From assembly GCF_022539665.2 (NCBI RefSeq), contig NC_081336.1, positions 7,288,278 through 7,352,277 on the forward strand: a stretch of DNA of 64,000 nt, in the 5' to 3' direction. Source of the DNA: Daphnia carinata (Eukaryota > Arthropoda > Branchiopoda > Diplostraca > Daphniidae). The position numbers and the translations under genes are program-made. Positions 38,328-50,397 of the stretch are shown here, piece by piece; the stretch's first letter is position 1, and each line of letters opens with the position of its first letter. Under the pieces are notes generated by a model. That model had not been told where the DNA came from. It saw nothing but the letters and a program-made list of their open reading frames with translations, and did no database searches.

Positions 38328-39399
38328 ATGAAGTCTGTCAATTCGATGATTTTGTTTTCCGAAGCTATTCTGCTTGTGATTGTTCTGCTTTTTACTGCAA
38401 CTGCAAGTAAGTTCTTTAATATTTTGCGGACGATTTCTTTCCTTTTCAACACAAACTCTAACATGATTGTAACAGATGGGCAAACGAATACCAATTTCGA
38501 CGACGATGCGCAGTGTGAACCCTCCCTGGCTGATGGTATGACGTTCTTAACTTCTTACGTTTGTAGGTTCTAATACTTGTTACCATTTTGATATCGATAT
38601 CCTTTTAGCGTGTTTTACGGATGTCGCCCAAGACCTGCGGTGCCTAGGATCAACTAAGAGGTCGGCGCAATGCAACGATCTGTGCAGGTAGAAAAGGACA
38701 TTAATAACATTCAAAACTTAGTAAATGATTTAGCTACGTATTTACTAAAATATAATTCAGATCGATTGATGACGCCCTTCAGTGTACAGCCGATATAATA
38801 GATACAGACTGTGGTCAGAAAGACGGACGTGACCGATTTGATGCATGGCTGCGTGGATTGAGGGCTGTCTATTACTCACTATGCGGCAAGGATCGGCTTA
38901 CTATTTTGGGTAAAACATACCCCGTCATTGAATATTATATTTCAATAAGGTTACGTCAAACTCGATAACTTTGGTAGGTTTAACACAAAATGCCGATTGC
39001 TGGAATCCAATGAGCTTCATTTCGTGCGTCGAGAAAATGGCTGGAATCGATCATGTTAATAACCTACTACGGCTACGTCTCGATATGAATCAGTGCAAGT
39101 TAGTAATTTACTCTATAATTTAAAAATAGTCAATATTTACTTACCTTATTTTGCCTATGATATATAGCCGCCTGATGATTAGTATTAGCACGTGTAACGT
39201 CAAAGCAACCAGCTTGGGATTGGCCAGTGCACGATGCTCACCTTCTCTAGAGGGCGTAAATGAAATTATCCATACCTTTTTCTCAAAAACAGAATGCGGG
39301 CGACTGTGTAACACTGGAAGTAGTATTTCCCAAAACACTAGCGTAGCTTCAGTTCTTTGTCTTCTAACGTTTTTGTTTACTGTAATTCTAAAATTTTGA
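38328..39399 (+). CDS. Secreted, Cys-rich, possibly GPI-anchored protein, unidentified
   Basis: Six exons join in frame: 38328-38406, 38476-38535, 38609-38687, 38761-38909, 38978-39098 and 39168-39399 (about 239 residues). The N-terminus is a signal peptide (hydrophobic ILLVIVLLFTATA core). The mature part has about 15 spaced cysteines (for example QCNDLCRS, LQCTADIIDTDC, ADCWNPMSFISC), then a short Ser/Asn-rich stretch and a hydrophobic C-terminal tail (SVLCLLTFLFTVILKF) ending two residues before the stop. That pattern fits a GPI-anchor signal. I do not recognise the family. The intron phases and cysteine spacing argue for a real gene. Confidence 0.75.
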
Positions 39400-39534
39400 A
39401 TACGTCAAATATATGTGGTTGCTGTAGGAAAGATATGGAATGGTCCAAATCAATCTATACGAAGACTCATAAATACATAAGAATTTTCTATTATGTATTG
39501 GCTAAAGGGCAATACTTATTACTTTCGGCACACC

Positions 39535-40815
39535 TTAGCAGATCGCTTTGACAGTCAGTGGCAATTCTGTAATTTTGTCTATTTTCCGATTATCCACAGT
39601 TTTGAGAGGAGGAAGAGGGCGTATTTTCCTTCCATATCTACAAAACCATAAAATGGTTAAATTATGCAAGAAGCCGTGGCGGCGAAAGCCAAATGTACCT
39701 TCCATCCTTCCTGTGCCAAAGGCCAGAACGCGGCCGGAATCCGAGCCACCTAAGGCGTTGGGCACTTCCGATGTGTTTTGTGTTGTGATCCTCGTTACCA
39801 ACGTGTCCAACAGTGGCCATGCACTCTTGTTTGAGGGACATTTCTTGTTTTGAAGGGAGTTGGATTATGCATCGATCACCAACTTTGCGGACGAGTATAG
39901 CACGAGAACCAGCAGACACTGCAATTGTGCCTCCCTCTCCAACGTACTTTTCGATGCAACTTAAAAAAAAAAAAATGATTTCATGAGATCCAATATGAAC
40001 TGTTTGATATTAAAAGATCAAAACTATTACCAGACTTCAGTTCCCAATGGTAGTGCCCCCAAAGGATGAGCATCTCCTTCTTTTGGTCGAACTATGAAAA
40101 TAGATTAATCAATGTTAAGGAAACCAGTAAACTAATTTTGAAAAAATGTCAAGTTTTAATAATTTTATGTGCTCGGCAAAAACAGAGAGAGAATGTTCAG
40201 TAGATTTTAACTAGAAAGACAGGAGGTACTTACTTGCAATTCTGGGAATATGACCAGAAGTTGATATTAAATCCCCAGCTTTCATAGTTGAGGTTGCTGT
40301 AATGTACCTAACTTTATCTCCACCAGCTACCAATGCTAATTTCGCACTTTGACAGGGATCATACTGTATTGCCAAGATTTTTTCCACCAGCGGAGGCCCT
40401 TCCTTTGGTCCATGACGGCACTTGTCTACCCACCTATATTTTTTTTTGTGTCCACCTCCAAGCCCACCAACAACCCGTTTACCTATAAATGAAAATATTG
40501 ATGCTTTGATGTTATGTTCTTTGTAAGTATCGAGAAACTCTAACCTGTGGTAGGATCCCTTCCAGCTAGCTTCAGAAGAGGCAGTTTTTTCACAGTATAT
40601 TTCTCAGGGAATTTTACCATCCATCTGTAACCAAAAGCTTTCCATCCAGGTTCTGTTAGATACCCATGTTTATTTATAAATCTTATTTGCTGGTGCTGAG
40701 GTTGTAGTTGGATAAGAGTAGTAGTTGGAAGCTTGACCGAGACATTTTGAGTTAATGTGAAACGACTGTTAGTAACACACAGTCTTGAGAACGAATTTAG
40801 TACATTTTGCATCAT
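39535..40815 (-). CDS. mRpL2: Mitochondrial ribosomal protein L2 (uL2m)
   Basis: Six exons: 40545-40815, 40234-40482, 40031-40091, 39699-39959 and 39535-39637, with a small intron of about 61 bp splitting HRKDGR from YGRKIRPLPP. The N-terminal 40 or so residues are Arg/Ser/Thr-rich and suit a mitochondrial presequence. The uL2 core follows: KRVVGGLGGGHKKKYRWVDK, GDKVRYITATSTMKAGD, AHPLGALPLGTEV, and the peptidyl-transferase-proximal end ATVGHVGN...GSAQRLRWLGFRPRSGLWHRKDG. It is a component of the mitochondrial large subunit. It is tail to tail with the secreted-protein gene, 135 bp apart. Confidence 0.94.
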
Positions 40816-42324
40816 CTTGCTTTTAGCACACGGAATGAAAAAAAAGCATAGATGAATGTTGTTTCTTTAACAATCTCCCGATCAGTTGAGAAAATCAGTA
40901 TTTAGCAGACGATGCAACCGGGCAGCGGAAGCAGGCGGCGGAGATTTTGGACTTGGTAACATTTAGCCGGGAAACTTGGAACACGTGTTTGACCATTCAT
41001 TAATACAACCGAGTGAATTTAGTTTGTTCTACTACTAAAATATCGTTGCATGGTTTTTATAACCCATGTACTAGGCATGGTTTCATAACTTGAAAGCTCA
41101 CTTACTTTACAAGTCAACACCTCAAAAAGACATGCAAATGACAATTTGCAACTGCCATAAAAAACTTCAACCTGTCATTTCGAGCAAACTTCCAAAGATG
41201 TCAATTAGGGCTTTTGTCGATTGTTGGCGTGAGATGACAAGTTAACAATTATTACCACCGATTCCCGGATTACCTTAATGATGGCAGGAAATTCAATGGA
41301 GATATGATTGCAAATTGAAAAATTGTACAAATAACAAAACAAGCTCAACATGACTGCACGTTGAAAGCATTGGAACAATCAAACCTAGAGAAAGTCTTCT
41401 GAAGTAAATATTTTCAGAATTTTGCAATGGTAAATACACATCAATACTTCCAAAACTGTCTCGATTTATATTTCAAATACAATAAACTCGTACGTCCATA
41501 ATTATGGTACAGTAGAAAATACGGTACACACCCACATACATACATACACGCAAATACACCTCCGACGCACTTTTCCGTTACACACACAAACAAACACACA
41601 TAAAAAAAAGGATATTTTCTTTCAGTGGAAGAAAAAAAAAACTAAATAAACAATCATAGATCAACGGAGAGTAATCTAAGCTGGGAGAGGAGGATTATAG
41701 CAGCTGAGAACCAGCCGAATAATAAATTAAACTCTTTAGAGAAATTGTGGTGTGTATCTGTGGTGGGGGGCGTGGCGGCGGGAACGAGAGGATTGCGGGT
41801 GGGTGGAATAGTTCTAGGTACAACCAAACACAGGCAGCTACAAATTCGTCGCGTTTGCCATACATCAACATGTGCGAAAATAATTTGATTCCTCATTTAT
41901 TCAGGCGCGAGATGAAGCGGGTGAACTAGAGCTGGGTAAACGAGGGGAGTCCAGTAGAATCGAGAGATGAGAACACCTTGAACTCGAGAAAACAGAATTT
42001 CAAAGTGAAGTTTTGTAACTACTTAACTCAATCCCTCTCTGGTATGCGTAGATATATATATGTATAGCACTAGTTTTGTCGTTCGCTATGCAGGAAAGAT
42101 CGCGAAATGAGAAATAAGCCCTGCAAAAACTGTACAAATTATTTCTCCTTAGATTGAATACCGACCGACTGCTACAGTCGACAGTGTCTGGTACAGAGTA
42201 TTTTAGAAATCGAGCCGTGGAACTGTTGTCTAACTCTCGTATGTCATTGTGACAATTCGGGTCAGTATTACCTTTCCCAAATTGAAACTGTCTCGGAGAA
42301 AGTTCGGTTAGCATTATCAGGTAT
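40816..42324. other. Intergenic / Nipped-B 3' UTR
   Basis: No coding frame recognised. CA-rich sequence (about 41530-41610) and a G-rich patch near 41765 are present. Part of the right side is likely the 3' UTR of the minus-strand Nipped-B gene, but I cannot place its poly(A) site. Confidence 0.5.
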
Positions 42325-45300
42325 TCAAGCTCTGAAGTCCGGATCGCAATCCGAGTCGTCGCTGCTTTCGTCGCTCTCAATTTTCCGCTTTCGTTTCTTA
42401 TGGGATTTCTTCTTACTGCTACTGCTTTTCTCGCCCCTAGGTGATCTTGGAGTTTTTACTGACTTCGATCGAGGTGTTTTCATTGGTGTTGTAGGCGCTC
42501 CCATTATCGGTGCACTCGGCGCTAACGCCGGTGCTGCTCCGAAGGCGGGGACTCCAATTGGCACGTCCGTCGGGACAGGCGATTCAGTAACTTGATACGT
42601 TCGCATGGCAGAAGCCAGTCTCTCTTCTTCGTCTTCTTCGGCAGGATCAATTTTGAGCATGAGCTGCTTGAACTCGATATACTTTTCCACTAGAGACTGC
42701 TTACTCGATACTTCCACATAACCAGTTAATCCAAGGTTTTCTATATCGAAAAATGGAAAAGATACGATTAGATAATTAAATAAACGAATGGGCCAGTTCA
42801 TTGCTGATATACCTTTTAATGCATGTAGTGTTGGCCTAGGCATAAATATGGTAACCGCTTTCCTCGGTGCGTTCTTCTCGTAAATTTTTGCTCCTTCTGA
42901 CGGCGAATACTGGGTAATTTTGGCATCTGTCAGGCCGTATTGGTCCTTTAAATGTTGCTTTAGCATGAGAAGGAGCAGGCAACCCTGTGCAGCTGTCAAG
43001 AACTCTTCGAAAGGTCTTGTGTCTGGAGGAAGTCGTTGCACGAGAGACTCAATGTCCTCATCGTCTTCTTCCTCCTCCGGACTAGTAGGAACAGCACTAG
43101 GGAGCAGGGATTCTCGGAATCCTTGCAAGAGGTTAGACCCGGTCACCGACACCATAATGTCAATGTGATGAATCAGGAACAGTGGTTCGTCAATCACCTG
43201 GAATTACATAAGATAAACAATTAATGCTTCATTTAAAAAAAATACTTAACCACGGAATATCATCAGGCAATGACTTACCTGGTACGGAAAGGAAGCTAAA
43301 TTGTCTGCCAGATAAAGGAGCTGTGCAAGAGGATTCTTCGAAGTTTCATCGAACTGCTTGAGCATGGAAAGTACAAGAGCTCTTCGCTGCTGTTTTGTAC
43401 CACGAAGAAGAGAATAGAGAAAACCATTGAGAGCAGAGGGATGTTCTCCTTCCTTGAGTCGGAAACCACGAGCTATTCCTTGGCTTTCTTGTATTGCACT
43501 AGCCACAGAACACTTGGTACCGCTTTTCTTATTAGGAGTTTCCGCTGTGCTCCTACAAATAGCAATTATTTCATTACACAAATGTTGCAATTCAAGACAA
43601 CTATCGGACTTACTTCGAAGCTGATTGGACAGGTGAATTCTCTTTGGGAGCGCTTTCGATGAGTGACTGTAACTGATAAGAGAGTCTGATGCCTTGCAAC
43701 GCTTTCATGTGAATGAACCCTGGATATTTCTTTTCAATTTCTTGCAGCTGTTTGTCTGCTGCAAGGGATACCCGCTCTGCATCCGTACTAATGCATATCA
43801 AATACGGGACGATTTGCACCGGATGAACCTGTTAGAATCGATGTGTTCGTTAAAGGATATAGTTTTAGGTAAATAAATCAAGCGAATCTTACCAGGCCTT
43901 GCTGAAGGATCAATTGTGTCACTCTGAAGGCTGATTGTCGAACACTTGATGAAGAGTGGATGAAGCAATCCAAGATGGGCTTCAGATACAATTGAATAAC
44001 AGTGCTGGCCATTCCCGAGGTTACGTCTCCCATCTCCTTTAAGTTTTCCTTCTTTGACGTCTTAGACCACTGTTGGTCTTCTTTGATCATTCGAATTTCC
44101 TCTTCCTACAGAAAAAAATTTAAAAATCAGAAACCATGACGCACAATGATAAAACTAAAGTGATTGCTGGGAATTTACTTGAAGGTAGGTTTCGATGTTG
44201 TTTAACACTTGAACTTTTAGTCGCAACGGAACGGACGGCTCCAACAGCCGCTGAGGGAGATGATTAAGAAAAAGACAGATTAAGGGCCTGCTCACACAGT
44301 TGATGATTAGCTGTATATACTTACGTTAAGATAAACCGATTTTAGGGATTCTCCCAACATGAAATCATAGTGTCTAATGCAGACAGAGCCAATGGCCTGA
44401 AAGAGAAACAAGAATTCTCAGTTAATTATTTTATATTGATGAAGCCACCAAATTAAGTTACCTGAAGGGTGAAGAACTGCATATCAGTACAGTTTTGGCA
44501 CACGAAGTAAAGAAGTATTTCCATTACTTGTTGTTTGGTCGAGTCAGGTAAACCAAAGCGCACCTGAAACCATAATGAAACATGTTAAATCGTTCTCTAT
44601 TTTCAACCAAGAATGGGTAAGTCACCTCTTCGTCCGTAAAATCGAAATGTCTGAGCAATAATCCTACGGTGAAAAGTGCTCTTCGGAAGAAAGGCCGATG
44701 TTGGACGAGTCGTGGATTATCTGGATCTCTTTCGTGCATCAACTTGTACTCGGTTAGTGGCCCAAAGTATTTTCGGAAGCAATCTCGGATGAGCTTAAAA
44801 TTTCGTGTCACGTGATTGACAACTGAACCCAGGCACGAAAGACAAGCAGCCACTACGGCTTTCTCGTGTTGCAAAATCAACTTGACGGCATCTTCTTCGA
44901 GCTGGGCAAGGAAAGACTCACTCGGATGTTCGAGCAACGGAACCACTACTTCCAACGTGCGCGCAACATCGCTGATAATTTGATAGTCGCCTTGCGTTCT
45001 ACAGCGAAGGCTCAGGTAAGGTTGAAGGGTCATGGCGTGCGGTACCAACAAAAGGGGTCGTATTTTCGCGAACAGATACAATGTCGTCATACAGGCAACC
45101 AATCGCTGAGAGGCTCCTTTTGTTTCTCCACCATTTGCACTTTTACCATCCGCCGGAGCTGCTATAAGGAAAAACATTAGTGTTGCGCGAATGCGAACGG
45201 TGATGAGCCAAGAATTTACCAGAATGGGACACACGAGCAAGGGATGCTTCTTCAAGACGAAGGATATTTTCGACTAAGCAATCAACAATCTGTTGACAGG

Positions 45301-48300
45301 CCGTCAAGAGAGCTTTGGAAGGTTCGACGTTTGCTTTCGCCGCGTCGTCTTTGTCCTCTTTCGGTCGAAACATTTGTTGAAGAAGTTGTTCCAGCCAATC
45401 TAAGCCAGTATCTCTGCAGGCGGCTACCACATCAGTAATGTTCATGACCTGAAAATTGAAGGAAATGAAAGAAATGAAGAATTATTGAGAGAATTCACTC
45501 ATAATGGCACACACCAATAAATAAATAAAAAAAGATTATATAAATGTAGGTACTGACCTTTCTCATCAATGCATTGAAATCCAGTGTCGGTTTCTCTCTG
45601 ACTGGACTAAACCACATGGCTTGGAAGACCTCCATTACAAGTTTCTTGATGCCACCTTCTTCGTCATTTACTCGCCTGATCATTTTAACGCAGATTTCTG
45701 GAATTTTAGGGAAATCAGGACATTCGGTGCAGATGTCTTTCATGATCTACAATTTAAAAAAAAATGATTAACATGAAACTGATGATACCATTCATTCTAA
45801 ATCCCTGAAATACCTTAATAACTCGTTTGCGAACGCTAACTCCAGTGTCCAGAATACGAGCAGACAGCATAGTGTAATACTTGTCTATCAGCTCTGGTCG
45901 AGACAAGACGAACTTCCCAACTAAGTCGACGGCAGCTTCTCTGACAGCCGTACTCTGGTCCAAGAAAGAATGATGAACACCAAGTTGCATATCTGTACGA
46001 GCAAGGACGACTGGATCAGATTCGACAATCTGAGTTAGGCATTTCATGGCCTTGGCTCGCACAGCGATGGCCGGTTCCGTCAACACCTATAAAAGAAAAC
46101 ACGTCAGTGACAATAAATAACCGAAAAAATCTACAGGATTTTAACAACTGATTGATTTATGCTAAAATAAACTTACCTTTAAAATATGCTTGAGGTACGA
46201 ATCGAAGCTCTGAGAGAACGGCCTTTTCGACGCCAAAAAGCGCGTGATAAGTTCCGAGCTCTCGGCATCAAGTGGCGTGGTTAAGACCTGTGTTCTCGTA
46301 CCAGGGGCTGCCTCTGGGAAAGGATTGATTTTCGAAAGCAGTAGCTTCTTTCTTCGGTCCATCATCTCCATCGATCGATTGTGATTATTGCAATCGGCGC
46401 CAGCAGTTTCAGGATCAGGCTTTTTAGCATCGTCGTTGTCGTCCTCAGAAGACGAAGAAGAGGAAGACGACGATGACGATGAAAAGTGGTTTCGTTTTTT
46501 CTTCTTTTTCTTTTTCTTTGGCGTTTCTTTGTTTTGCGGTCGTTCTTCGTGACCCGCATCGGGTACATTGTCAGACGAAATGGCTCTTTTTGTCACGCTG
46601 GATTTGGTATCTATATACCATTGGGCGACGTAGAAATGTCGAGCGTGAAGCATAGCGGGATCACATTGAGAGTTTACAGCAAGATAATCAAGCAACAATG
46701 TCTGAAGAATCTAAACAGGAAGAACACAGCAAAAGCGTTACTCGTTATCCTCGATAATAAAAACATTTTATTATACACCATACCTCGGTTTTGTCTGCTG
46801 GAAGATTTTCTTTCTCGTGCTCTCTGTCGCCACTCTTTTTCTTCTTTTTATGTTTTTTGGATTTGAATTCTTCCACCGCATTATTTGTTTCATCTTCTCG
46901 GACCTGCTTTAGGAGTTGATCGATCGTATCCGTTCGAAGTTGAGAAGTAACGGCATCTTTTCTAAGGCGGGCGGCAACCACGCCGAGGTACTCCAGTGAT
47001 GCGACTCGTAACAAAACATCGACATTTTTGTTGCTAAAGTTTTGCACCAAAAGTTTGCCCAGCAGCGACAACAAAAGCTCGGCGGCCGGCCACTCAGGCT
47101 TGTTTACGGTGCTCAGCAGATCCTTTAGAAAAAAAAGGTAAATAACTTCATTAGCCTCTTTGACTAAAGTCTTTAACAGTAAAAAAAACAAAACATTACC
47201 TGAACGAAATTTTCAAAGAGCGGACGGTAATCGACTTCCTCGTTATTTTTAACTCCACACTTGCCGAGGAAGACCGACAGAAAATTGGCAGCTGTCCGGA
47301 CCGCAGTGTCATACCTTGTAGCCACCACTACTTCCGGATCCATCGTCTAAAATGACCACACAACGAAATTAATAAAGATATTTTTTATACGTAGCGAACC
47401 AAACAAATTTTAGCTTACCAAGACAGAGCTGTCCGTGTCATCAGCCTGAACGGCTGTACCCGGCGGAGCCCCAAGCTTCTCTGGGAGGCATAGGACACAT
47501 TGAATGAGTTGAAGGACTAAGGCAGTGAGCATCTGTATGTGCTGATCAGCGCTAAGGCGGAAAGTGCGAAGTCCTCGCTTAGAGGAGGGCAGGCGGGCGA
47601 TCGAAGCCAGAATATCGTCGAGTAAGAGCCGTCTATGTTTGTCGTAGCGACTGAAGATTGTCGTCACCAGTCTAAATCCAAAAAATATGAGCCATTAAGT
47701 GCTGCTAGCCTGACTATTTATTCACAACGTATACCTCAGAGAAGATAACTGTAACTCGGGGATATTCTCGACGAAAAAGGGCGCAACGCCTACGGTTGAA
47801 AGATGGAGCACAGCCGTATCGGTTAGCGTTTGGACTGCCAATAATTCAGCCATCAAGCCGACTAGTACAACCATTTTATGATAAACCAAGAGGACGGTTT
47901 TATCACGCACTTCTCGCACATGTGCCCTTTTCTTTTTTGAACTGCCACCTGTTAAGAGCGGTAAAACGGTGCTGATGTCATAGGTCTCAAAGATGTCTCA
48001 TTAACTAATGGTACCTGAACTCATGACATCCTTCTTCGACTCAGTCCTGTAAACTGGATCATATGCCGGATAGATTGAATGCTGCAATTGGAATCTAGCC
48101 AGCTGTACAATCCTCTCAATGACATCTTCGAGGTAGGCTCTCTTTGGCATGTTCTGTGCTGTAAGGATATGAAGGGCTGCCAGCGCCGCCTCAACAGCTC
48201 GTAGGACACGCTCAGAAGATAACTCCGTCCATAATTTGCTCTCCTCTTCGTCCTCATCTGGGTCTCCTACAATTGTAATAGCGAGGAAATAAGAATACTG

Positions 48301-50397
48301 ACGTTGGGAAATACAAATGTGCAATAGTTACCAAGCAAGGAAATTTTGGCTCCATCACGTATGTTCTTTTCAAGCAAGTTGAGTAACCGAACTAGTCTTT
48401 CGGGTGGAACGGCGGACATGGCACCAATGGACTAAAAAGAAACAAATGTTGTCACACGGAATTCGATATTGCAGACAACAAATTCGGGAAATTCGATCCA
48501 CTACCAACAGATGTAATTAAACAGAGCAGTACCTTCAGTTTTGCCGCTTCGGCGCACAAATCATGGAGCTGCTGCTTAGGAATCATGGCCTCTTGAGGCA
48601 TATCGGTGTCGTTGTCCAGATCCGCCGGGGCGTTCAGATCAGCATCTTCCGTTGCATCAAATATGTGCTCAACTAAGCGCGTGAACCTCTGGAAGGTATT
48701 CGTTTCCATGAGCTCCTCGGCACTCAATTTTGCCTCATCATGGGTTATCTTGCGTTCCAGTCGTTTAAATTTTTTTTTCGGTGCTGGTGCCACTTCATCG
48801 TTGCCTGTTACGACCTCACCGGTGGATTTTCGTTTGCGAGGCGTTTCTTCTTTTCGCACTTTCACTTTCGGCTTCGTCTCTTCTTGAACTGGTTTTTCCT
48901 CTTTAATTGGTTCCATTGGTTTAACAGCTCCGCCATCGGAATCAGAGTCTTCTTTATAGGACGGTCGCCCACTATTATGTTTCCTCGACATACTGAAAAA
49001 GAAAGCAATGGTTATTTAATTAAATTGAATTGCAATATTTAATACGAAGCACGCTAAGAAATTTCCTACCGATGGTTTTGTTGAGATGAATTGTTTGTAG
49101 ACGATGTGGCGACGGGTTCCGTTTTGACGGACTCGACATACTGATGGTTATGCGCGGGTTGTTGAGGTACGGCAGGTTGGCGTTGGAACACTGGTTTTTC
49201 AGTTTCATCCCGTTCGTGTGAATGCGTAGAAGCTATCGTATTCGGATACTCTTGATGGTTGTAAAACGGCAACTGGGGTTGGGCAGCTTGCTGTGGGGAT
49301 GGATGCTGCGATTGTTGTTGAATTTGCTGCTGAGGAATCTGTTGGGGCTGATTATGTTGTGGTGGTTGCGGCTCTACAAGAGCCATGGCAGGGTGTGTTG
49401 CTTGCGGTTGTTGGGGGTGATGCTGTTGCGGATAATGCTGCTGGGCTTGTTGCTGCTGGTATTGCTGCTGGGCTGGTACTGGAGTCTGTACAGGTTTTTC
49501 GTACCCCCAGCTAGGGCTATTGTAGCCTTGCTGTGGTTGTTGGGGATAAACATTGTTTTGCGCAGCCAAAAGCTTCGTCTGCGTGGAATATGGACTCCCT
49601 TGTGGAACGTAGTTCATGGCAGCTTGTGCAGGTAACCCTGGGGCAGGACTTTGCTGAGGGGCATATCCCTGTGGAAATGCAATACAAATAATTTTTTAAA
49701 TGCATGTTAGCTAAACATTTATTAAACACAAATCATGATTATTTTTATTTTACCTGAACAGAATTTCCACTTGGCGTGTAAGCCCCGACGTGAGTAGCAG
49801 GTGATGCATATCCAATTTGTTGCTGAGAATTGTACATCATGGCTTGCTGCTGCTGTTGATGATGAGGATGCACCGTGCTCTGATTGCTGTTCCATGGCTG
49901 CGGATGCTGCTGTTGTTGTTGGCGAAATACATGAGGATTCCTCTGCAGAATTGCACCCAGCAACTCAGGTTGTGGTTGTGAGATTTCTGGGTGGTTAAAA
50001 TTCTCATAGCGTTGATCTCTGAAAAGGTTACAGGGTTGTTGTAGACAGAGGTCTTACTTGTTGTAGAAAACGTAATAACGAAAATTACCTCAGAATAATG
50101 TGCTGGGGATTGTAAGAAGTTGTGGTGAGTGCATGCTGAAGTTGAGCTGCCAAGGCATCATCATGAGTGGACAAGAGTCGGTGAGCTTCCTCAGCAACTC
50201 GTGGATGGAACAGCAATGAACGACTGGCTTGTGTGGAGGCCAGAGGCACTGGCAATGGCATCTCAGGTAGCACTATTGGGAGATCAATAATTAACAACAG
50301 ATTTGAAACACAACAACAATTTGAATAAGGCTCTTACAGTCACTGAGGCTTGCGATGCCTGCGAGGCTGATGATTGGGATTGTAGGGATTTCACCAT
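42325..50397 (-). CDS. Nipped-B: Cohesin loading factor Nipped-B / NIPBL (Scc2)
   Basis: About 24 exons encode roughly 2,100 residues. Exons by approximate position: 50338-50397, 50089-50272, 49754-50018, 49070-49668, 48533-48992, 48332-48431, 48015-48266, 47735-47948, 47419-47671, 47200-47346, 46784-47122, 46177-46710, 45814-46086, 45558-45746, 45220-45448, 44626-45161, 44462-44563, 44325-44396, 44179-44250, 43893-44105, 43614-43828, 43279-43552, 42813-43197 and 42325-42740. The N-terminus (PTIPIISLAGIASLSDLLPE) matches the NIPBL MAU2-binding start. A Gln/His-rich region and a Lys/Glu/Pro linker follow, then the HEAT-repeat body (LLSTVNKPEWPAAELLLSLL, YLGVVAARLRKDAVTS, RILDTGVSVRKRVIKV, KEMGDVTSGMAS). 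It loads cohesin onto chromatin in the nucleus. It is shorter than human NIPBL (about 2,800) mainly in the disordered N-terminal part. Confidence 0.95.
49070..50018 (-). other. Gln/His/Pro-rich low-complexity segment of Nipped-B
   Basis: Two exons encode about 285 residues dominated by Gln, His and Pro, with QQQQ and HPQQ runs. Reading frame continuity through TATGTCGAGG at the next exon (48992) shows it is part of Nipped-B rather than a separate protein. Such regions are usually disordered and variable between species. Confidence 0.85.

Noticed and set aside
42325-47000. Symplekin-like HEAT-repeat protein
   Set aside because: HEAT content suggested it at first, but the motifs and exon-by-exon order match NIPBL throughout.
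48452-48991. Separate gene starting at an ATG at 48991
   Set aside because: That Met lies inside an exon that continues in frame from the Gln-rich exon at 49070, and the whole matches Nipped-B from N-terminus to HEAT repeats.
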